This document shows, one piece after another, positions 6,264-9,463 of a DNA stretch of 9,463 nucleotides (the first letter of the stretch is position 1; each line of letters opens with the position of its first letter). The DNA comes from an uncultured Roseburia sp. (GTDB lineage Bacteria > Bacillota > Clostridia > Lachnospirales > Lachnospiraceae), in the NCBI GenBank assembly GCA_934317215.1, contig CAKREH010000054.1:1-9463 (forward strand), in the 5' to 3' direction. The notes below the pieces were generated by a model. The model made no database searches. It was given only the letters and a program-made list of their open reading frames with translations, and was not told where the DNA came from. The position numbers were made by a program, and so were the translations under genes.

Positions 6264-7079
6264 CTACGCTTCCTTTCCCTTGTGCTCCAACAAACTCCGG
6301 AGTACTAAGATCACGACCGCCATACACACTAAGATCGCCGATACCGCAAACGCTCCGGTAAAATCATATCCCTGATACAAAAGTTCAATGTAAAGCGGCA
6401 TCGTATTTGTTTTTCCCTGAAGGTGTCCGGACAAAACAGATACCGCGCCGAACTCTCCCATCGCCCTTGCCGTACAGAGCACAATTCCATAAAGCAGTGC
6501 CCATTTGATATGTGGGAAAGTAATTTTCTGAAAAATCGTAAATCCGTTTGCTCCCATCAGTGCCGCCGCTTCCTCCTCGTCAGTGCCAAGCGTCGAGAGC
6601 ACCGGGATGATCTCCCTCGATATAAACGGAAATGTCACAAACACTGTTGCAGCCACAATTCCCGGTACCGCAAAGATCAGCTTGATCCCCGCCGACCGCA
6701 GATATTCATAGAGGATACTCTGCCGTCCAAAGGTCAGGATATAGATCAGTCCGGCAATGACCGGTGAGATCGTGAGTGGAAGATCGATCAGCGTGGACAA
6801 GATCTTTTTTCCATGAAACTGAAATCTCGTGATACACCAGGATGCCGCAATTCCAAATATGGTGTTGATCACCACTGCGATCAGCGTTACTTCCAATGTA
6901 AGACCGATTGCCTTTAATGCATAATAATCGGTGACTGCCGCCACAAATACTTTGATGCCCTCCCCAAATGCCGTGACAAGGACGTAGGTGAGCGGCAGGA
7001 TCAACATCACTATGAGAAATAATGCGCTGATTCCGATTAAGATCCATTTGAGCGGACCTGAATTTTTTCTGATCTCCAT
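6264..7079 (-). CDS. cysW: Sulfate/thiosulfate ABC transporter permease CysW
   Basis: Inner-membrane permease, one half of the sulfate channel with CysT. It has 271 residues with about six hydrophobic segments (roughly 11-36, 57-81, 96-118, 135-153, 193-215, 242-262). DLPLTISPVIAG (99-110) is the CysW hallmark, against LPFALPTAVAG in CysT. The EAA loop that docks on CysA begins EEEAAALMGAN (168-178). An in-frame start exists 11 codons upstream (7112), but AAGGAGAAAG lies just before the ATG at 7079 and would otherwise be coding, so the shorter start is chosen. It lies 117 bp after cysT. The protein has the usual length and no visible damage. Confidence 0.93.
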   Translation of the reverse strand: MEIRKNSGPLKWILIGISALFLIVMLILPLTYVLVTAFGEGIKVFVAAVTDYYALKAIGLTLEVTLIAVVINTIFGIAASWCITRFQFHGKKILSTLIDLPLTISPVIAGLIYILTFGRQSILYEYLRSAGIKLIFAVPGIVAATVFVTFPFISREIIPVLSTLGTDEEEAAALMGANGFTIFQKITFPHIKWALLYGIVLCTARAMGEFGAVSVLSGHLQGKTNTMPLYIELLYQGYDFTGAFAVSAILVCMAVVILVLRSLLEHKGKEA

Positions 7080-7160
7080 AGCTTTCTCCTTCCTGTGATC
7101 TGATTTCTGCAAAACCCGACAGATATTCTGCCTGTCTCCATACTTCTATCCTGTAATTTA

Positions 7161-7208
7161 GCTGCTATGCAATCTGGCTGCTATGTAACCTGGTCACTAT
7201 GCAATGCC
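7161..7208 (-). repeat. 16-bp degenerate tandem repeat at the cysT 3' end
   Basis: Plus-strand units GCTGCTATGCAATCTG (7161-7176), GCTGCTATGTAACCTG (7177-7192) and a weaker GTCACTATGCAATGCC (7193-7208) are in register. The first two match at 14 of 16 positions. The third overlaps the last codons and stop of cysT. The GCTGCTATG core is the one repeated in the cysW-cysA spacer. Function unknown. Confidence 0.7.
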
Positions 7209-8030
7209 GTTTACGATCTTCGAAGCCCGGCTCTGCAGCCATGCATTGATAAAAAGAATCACAAACGCCGCTGCTAACATGACAAGTGCGATCGAAGTTG
7301 CACTCGCATAATCAAATTCCTGAAGTTTTGACATGATCATCAGCGGTGCGATCTCTGTCTCATAAGGGGTATTTCCCGCGATAAATACAACGCTTCCGTA
7401 TTCGCCAAGTCCTCTCGCAAAGGACATCGTAAACCCGGCGATCAGGGATGGTAAAATCTCCGGCAAGATCACACGGAACATTGTCTGTCTGCTGTTTGCA
7501 CCGAGGATATTTGCTGCTTCCTCATACTGGATATCTATTTTTTCCAAAACCGGCTGCACCGCCCGCACGACAAACGGAATTCCGATAAACACCAGAGCCA
7601 CAATGATTCCAAGTCTTGTATATGCGATCTTAATTCCAAACTTCTGAAAAAATGATCCTACCCAGCCTTCCGTTGTGGTCAGATGTGTCAGTGCAATGCC
7701 GGCAACCGCTGTCGGCAGTGCAAATGGAAGTTCGATAATTCCATCCATGACCGCTTTTCCGGGAAAATCATAACGCACAAGCACCCATGCGACGATCATA
7801 CCCATGACCGCATCAATTGCCGCCGCCACAAATGCGGTAAAAAAACTGACTGCGTAACTCGACAACACACGCGGTCTCGTAATTGTCTCAACAAATTCTG
7901 AAAACGAAAGTCTGGCTGAAAATACGACCAGCGAACATAACGGAATTATCACGATCAGTCCAAGCATTGTTATGGTAATTCCAAAAGACAGTCCAAAACC
8001 TGGTATTACTCTTCTATTTTTGCTCTTCAT
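7197..8030 (-). CDS. cysT: Sulfate/thiosulfate ABC transporter permease CysT (CysU)
   Basis: Inner-membrane permease that pairs with CysW. The 277 residues include an N-terminal hydrophobic segment (about 12-38) and further membrane segments near 60-85, 100-115, 140-158, 190-215 and 250-268. ELPFALPTAVAG (100-111) is characteristic of CysT. The EAA loop starts YEEAANILGAN (169-179), and FARGLGEYGSVVFIAG follows. The ATG is preceded by GGGAGG about five bases upstream. It starts 18 bp after the sbp stop, consistent with co-transcription. Its stop lies inside the third, weakest unit of the spacer repeat. ModB and ThiP-type permeases are distant alternatives excluded by the CysT-specific motif and the CysW partner. 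Confidence 0.94.
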   Translation of the reverse strand: MKSKNRRVIPGFGLSFGITITMLGLIVIIPLCSLVVFSARLSFSEFVETITRPRVLSSYAVSFFTAFVAAAIDAVMGMIVAWVLVRYDFPGKAVMDGIIELPFALPTAVAGIALTHLTTTEGWVGSFFQKFGIKIAYTRLGIIVALVFIGIPFVVRAVQPVLEKIDIQYEEAANILGANSRQTMFRVILPEILPSLIAGFTMSFARGLGEYGSVVFIAGNTPYETEIAPLMIMSKLQEFDYASATSIALVMLAAAFVILFINAWLQSRASKIVNGIA

Positions 8031-8048
8031 TCCATCCTCCCCTGTTCT

Positions 8049-9110
8049 TTATCTGTTCCGTTCATAGATCATATCAAAGATCCCGCCATCCGAAAAATGT
8101 TTCTCTATCACCGCATCCCAGCCGCCAAAGTGACTGATATCTGCCATGTCAACATCCGTCACCATCCATTTTCCATCGGAAGGAACTTCTGTGATCTCAT
8201 GTGTTCCTTCTTCCGCATAGAACTCCTTTGAGATATCCTGATCTGCCGGGCGGTAATAATTTTCTCCTGCAAGTTTCTGCGCCTTATCAGAATACAGGTA
8301 ATTCAAATATTCCTCTGCCACAGCCCTGCTGCCTCTTCTGTCAGCCACTTCATCCACAACAGCCACAGTCGGCTGGCAGAGCACAGATGCCGATGGAACA
8401 ACGATCTCGTATTCTCCCGGTTTCTCCTGCATGGATAAAAATGCTTCATTCTCCCATGCGATCAGGACATCACCCTGTCCATTTTCAATGAATGTGGTCG
8501 TTGAACCGCGTGCCCCGGAATCTAAGACCAGCACATTCTGATATAGTGTTTTCATGTGCTCTGTGATGTCTTCCTCACTCTCGCCCTGTCTCTCAAAATA
8601 ATACCATGCTGCAAGATAATTCCATCTCGCCCCTCCGGAAGTCTTTGGATTCGGTGTGATAACACTGACATCCGGTCTTAACAGGTCATCCCAGTCTTTG
8701 ATCTGTTTGGGATTGCCCTTTCTCACAAGGAATACGATCGTTGAGGTATAGGGAGCACTGTCGTCCGGAAACTCTGATGTAAACCCCGGATCGATCAGCC
8801 CGGAATCAGAGATCGTTTTGATATCACCCTCTAATGCAAGTGTCACCACATCGGCGTCAAGACCGTTCGCGACCTCCAATGCCTGTTTTCCGGAACCGCC
8901 ATGGGACTGGATGATCCTTACCTTCTGCCCGGTCTGCTCTTCCCAGTGTTTTTCGAACAAGGTATTGTAGGCCTGATATAATTCTCTGGTCGGATCGTAG
9001 GAAACATTGACGATCTCTACTGTATCCGCATCTGCCACACTGCCGCATCCGGCAAGTGTTCCCATTGCAAGCATTGCTGCTGCAAGGATTGCTGCCATCC
9101 TCTTTCTCAT
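8049..9110 (-). CDS. sbp: Sulfate/thiosulfate-binding lipoprotein
   Basis: Extracytoplasmic solute-binding protein that delivers sulfate to CysTW. It has 353 residues from the ATG at 9110. The N-terminus MRKRM, a hydrophobic stretch and the lipobox LAGC (19-22) indicate a lipoprotein anchored at Cys22, as expected for a cell without an outer membrane. Family motifs: SHGGSGKQA (69-77), NPKTSGGARWNYLAAW (154-169), GARGSTTTF (199-207) and WENEA (219-223). A GTG start ten codons upstream (9140) is rejected: the GGAGGG site before 9110 fits, and the shorter start gives a normal signal peptide. First gene of the operon, behind a consensus promoter. Whether sulfate, thiosulfate or both bind cannot be told from sequence. 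Confidence 0.94.
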   Translation of the reverse strand: MRKRMAAILAAAMLAMGTLAGCGSVADADTVEIVNVSYDPTRELYQAYNTLFEKHWEEQTGQKVRIIQSHGGSGKQALEVANGLDADVVTLALEGDIKTISDSGLIDPGFTSEFPDDSAPYTSTIVFLVRKGNPKQIKDWDDLLRPDVSVITPNPKTSGGARWNYLAAWYYFERQGESEEDITEHMKTLYQNVLVLDSGARGSTTTFIENGQGDVLIAWENEAFLSMQEKPGEYEIVVPSASVLCQPTVAVVDEVADRRGSRAVAEEYLNYLYSDKAQKLAGENYYRPADQDISKEFYAEEGTHEITEVPSDGKWMVTDVDMADISHFGGWDAVIEKHFSDGGIFDMIYERNR

Positions 9111-9126
9111 TGTCCCTCCACTCCGT

Positions 9127-9158
9127 AAAACCTGCGTCACGCACAGGTAAAATCTGTG
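9127..9158 (-). promoter_or_regulatory. Mutually exclusive hairpins in the sbp leader (attenuator-like)
   Basis: On the minus strand CCTGTG (9147-9142) can pair with CGCAGG (9136-9131) around a 5-base loop, followed by TTTT (9130-9127), like a weak intrinsic terminator just before the sbp ribosome site. The same CTGTG can instead pair with CACAG (9158-9154) through a 7-base loop, which would disrupt it. The terminator stem is only six pairs including one G-U, with four Ts, so it is weak. No known riboswitch or T-box signature is seen. Confidence 0.35.
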
Positions 9159-9243
9159 TCTGCTGTCCTGTAAAACTGCCTTAATATCTTATCATCTGTT
9201 CCTTTATTTTTTCTTTTCATATATTTCCTATAAGATTACTAGG

Positions 9244-9272
9244 ATTATAACTTTAGTTCGCTGATGTGTCAA
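9244..9272 (-). promoter_or_regulatory. Consensus promoter of the sulfate operon
   Basis: Minus-strand TTGACA (9272-9267) and TATAAT (9249-9244) are both perfect housekeeping-sigma hexamers separated by exactly 17 bases. Transcription would start near 9237, giving a leader of about 125 nt before the sbp ATG. No other promoter of this quality was seen in the operon, so it probably drives all eight genes. A full-consensus promoter for sulfate assimilation suggests control by repression or attenuation. Confidence 0.85.
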
Positions 9273-9275
9273 GAT

Positions 9276-9300
9276 ATAATTGGAAAATTTTTTCAATTAT
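9276..9300. promoter_or_regulatory. AT-rich 25-bp dyad next to the -35 box
   Basis: ATAATTG (9276-9282) is mirrored by CAATTAT (9294-9300) with an A/T-rich centre that is also largely symmetric. It ends three bases from the -35 box, centred near -51. It may be a regulator site (an Rrf2/CymR-type or LysR-type cysteine regulator is conceivable) or a symmetric UP element. No regulator is encoded in the window, so this is inference. Confidence 0.4.
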
Positions 9301-9355
9301 TTTATGGGGTTGTATATTTCAAAAGATGTGCTCTGATCACAGATCCAAAAATGAC

Positions 9356-9390
9356 AAAAAAAATGAAACCTGGGGTCAGGTTCCATTTTT
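9356..9390 (-). terminator. Second hairpin, abutting the right repeat copy
   Basis: A 14-bp stem pairs 9359-9372 with 9377-9390 around GGGT. The one A-C mismatch on the plus strand (9366/9383) becomes a G-U pair in minus-strand RNA, and eight Ts follow on that strand, so termination of minus-strand transcription entering from beyond the window is plausible. The layout (A8, stem, T5, then the repeat) copies the left hairpin although the stem sequence differs. Confidence 0.6.
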
Positions 9391-9463
9391 AGGAGAAGGT
9401 ATTTTTACTATGGGGTATAGCAAAAACTATATATAATGTATTGGGGGGTTTTTACGGTTATTA
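9386..9463 (+). repeat. Right copy of 78-bp direct repeat, cut by the window end
   Basis: Same orientation as 100-177 and 9286 bp away, so the pair brackets the whole operon and its promoter. Similarity is still continuing at the last base of the window, so the true length is unknown. Confidence 0.97.
9410..9463 (+). other. Right-copy counterpart of the tiny reading frames (partial)
   Basis: The same MGYSKNYI frame (9410-9436) overlaps an ATG at 9436 that opens MYWGVFTVI and is still open at the window end. Whether it stops after twelve residues as in the left copy, or continues into a longer gene, cannot be seen. A longer gene here would identify the repeat as the 5' end of a mobile-element gene. 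Confidence 0.2.

Noticed and set aside
9302..9330. Possible third, degenerate copy of the repeat (TATGGGGT followed by an AT-rich stretch)
   Set aside because: Only eight contiguous bases match and alignment needs gaps; not supportable.
9325..9345. TGTG-N7-CACA word resembling a CRP-type site
   Set aside because: A single short symmetric word, far upstream of the promoter, in a probable clostridial genome; no support beyond the letters.
1..9463. CRISPR array, tRNA, rRNA, or known riboswitch
   Set aside because: No regularly spaced repeats, cloverleaf, rRNA-like segment or recognised aptamer core was found.

Overview
The window carries one compact sulfate uptake and activation operon, entirely on the minus strand, between two copies of a short non-coding-looking direct repeat. 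The organism looks like an anaerobic member of the Bacillota, most likely Clostridia and plausibly Lachnospiraceae. This is inferred from strong GGAGG-type ribosome binding sites, moderate GC, the consensus SigA-like promoter, and an adenylylsulfate (APS) reductase of flavoprotein-plus-ferredoxin type beside CysDN, an arrangement known from clostridia. The species cannot be named from sequence alone.

Layout in transcription order (right to left): a 5' leader and consensus promoter (about 9300-9111); a sulfate-binding lipoprotein (sbp, 9110-8049); the permeases cysT (8030-7197) and cysW (7079-6264); the ATPase cysA (6146-5058); an AprA-like flavoprotein (4954-3239); an AprB-like 2x[4Fe-4S] ferredoxin (3242-2928); and the two sulfate adenylyltransferase subunits cysD (2899-2000) and cysN (1999-308). 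An intrinsic terminator at 71-104 lies about 200 bases past cysN. The transporter genes have long spacers (117, 117 and 103 bp) holding tandem short repeats or hairpins. The enzyme genes are packed with a 4-bp GTGA overlap, a 28-bp gap and a 0-bp junction.

The encoded pathway: Sbp captures sulfate outside the membrane, CysTWA imports it using ATP, and CysD/CysN make APS with GTP hydrolysis driving the reaction. The AprA/AprB-like pair then probably reduces APS directly to sulfite. No APS kinase, PAPS reductase (CysH) or sulfite reductase is encoded here, so the route appears to skip PAPS, and sulfite reduction must be encoded elsewhere.

The least explained parts are: (1) a 78-bp direct repeat (76/78 identical, 70 bp exact) at 100-177 and 9386-9463 bracketing the operon, each copy abutting the T5 side of a hairpin of unrelated stem sequence and containing overlapping tiny reading frames; (2) GCTGCTATG tandem repeats in both transporter spacers; (3) an attenuator-like pair of mutually exclusive hairpins in the sbp leader; (4) a CysN with a roughly 145-residue C-terminal extension that is not an APS kinase. 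The right-hand repeat runs off the window.
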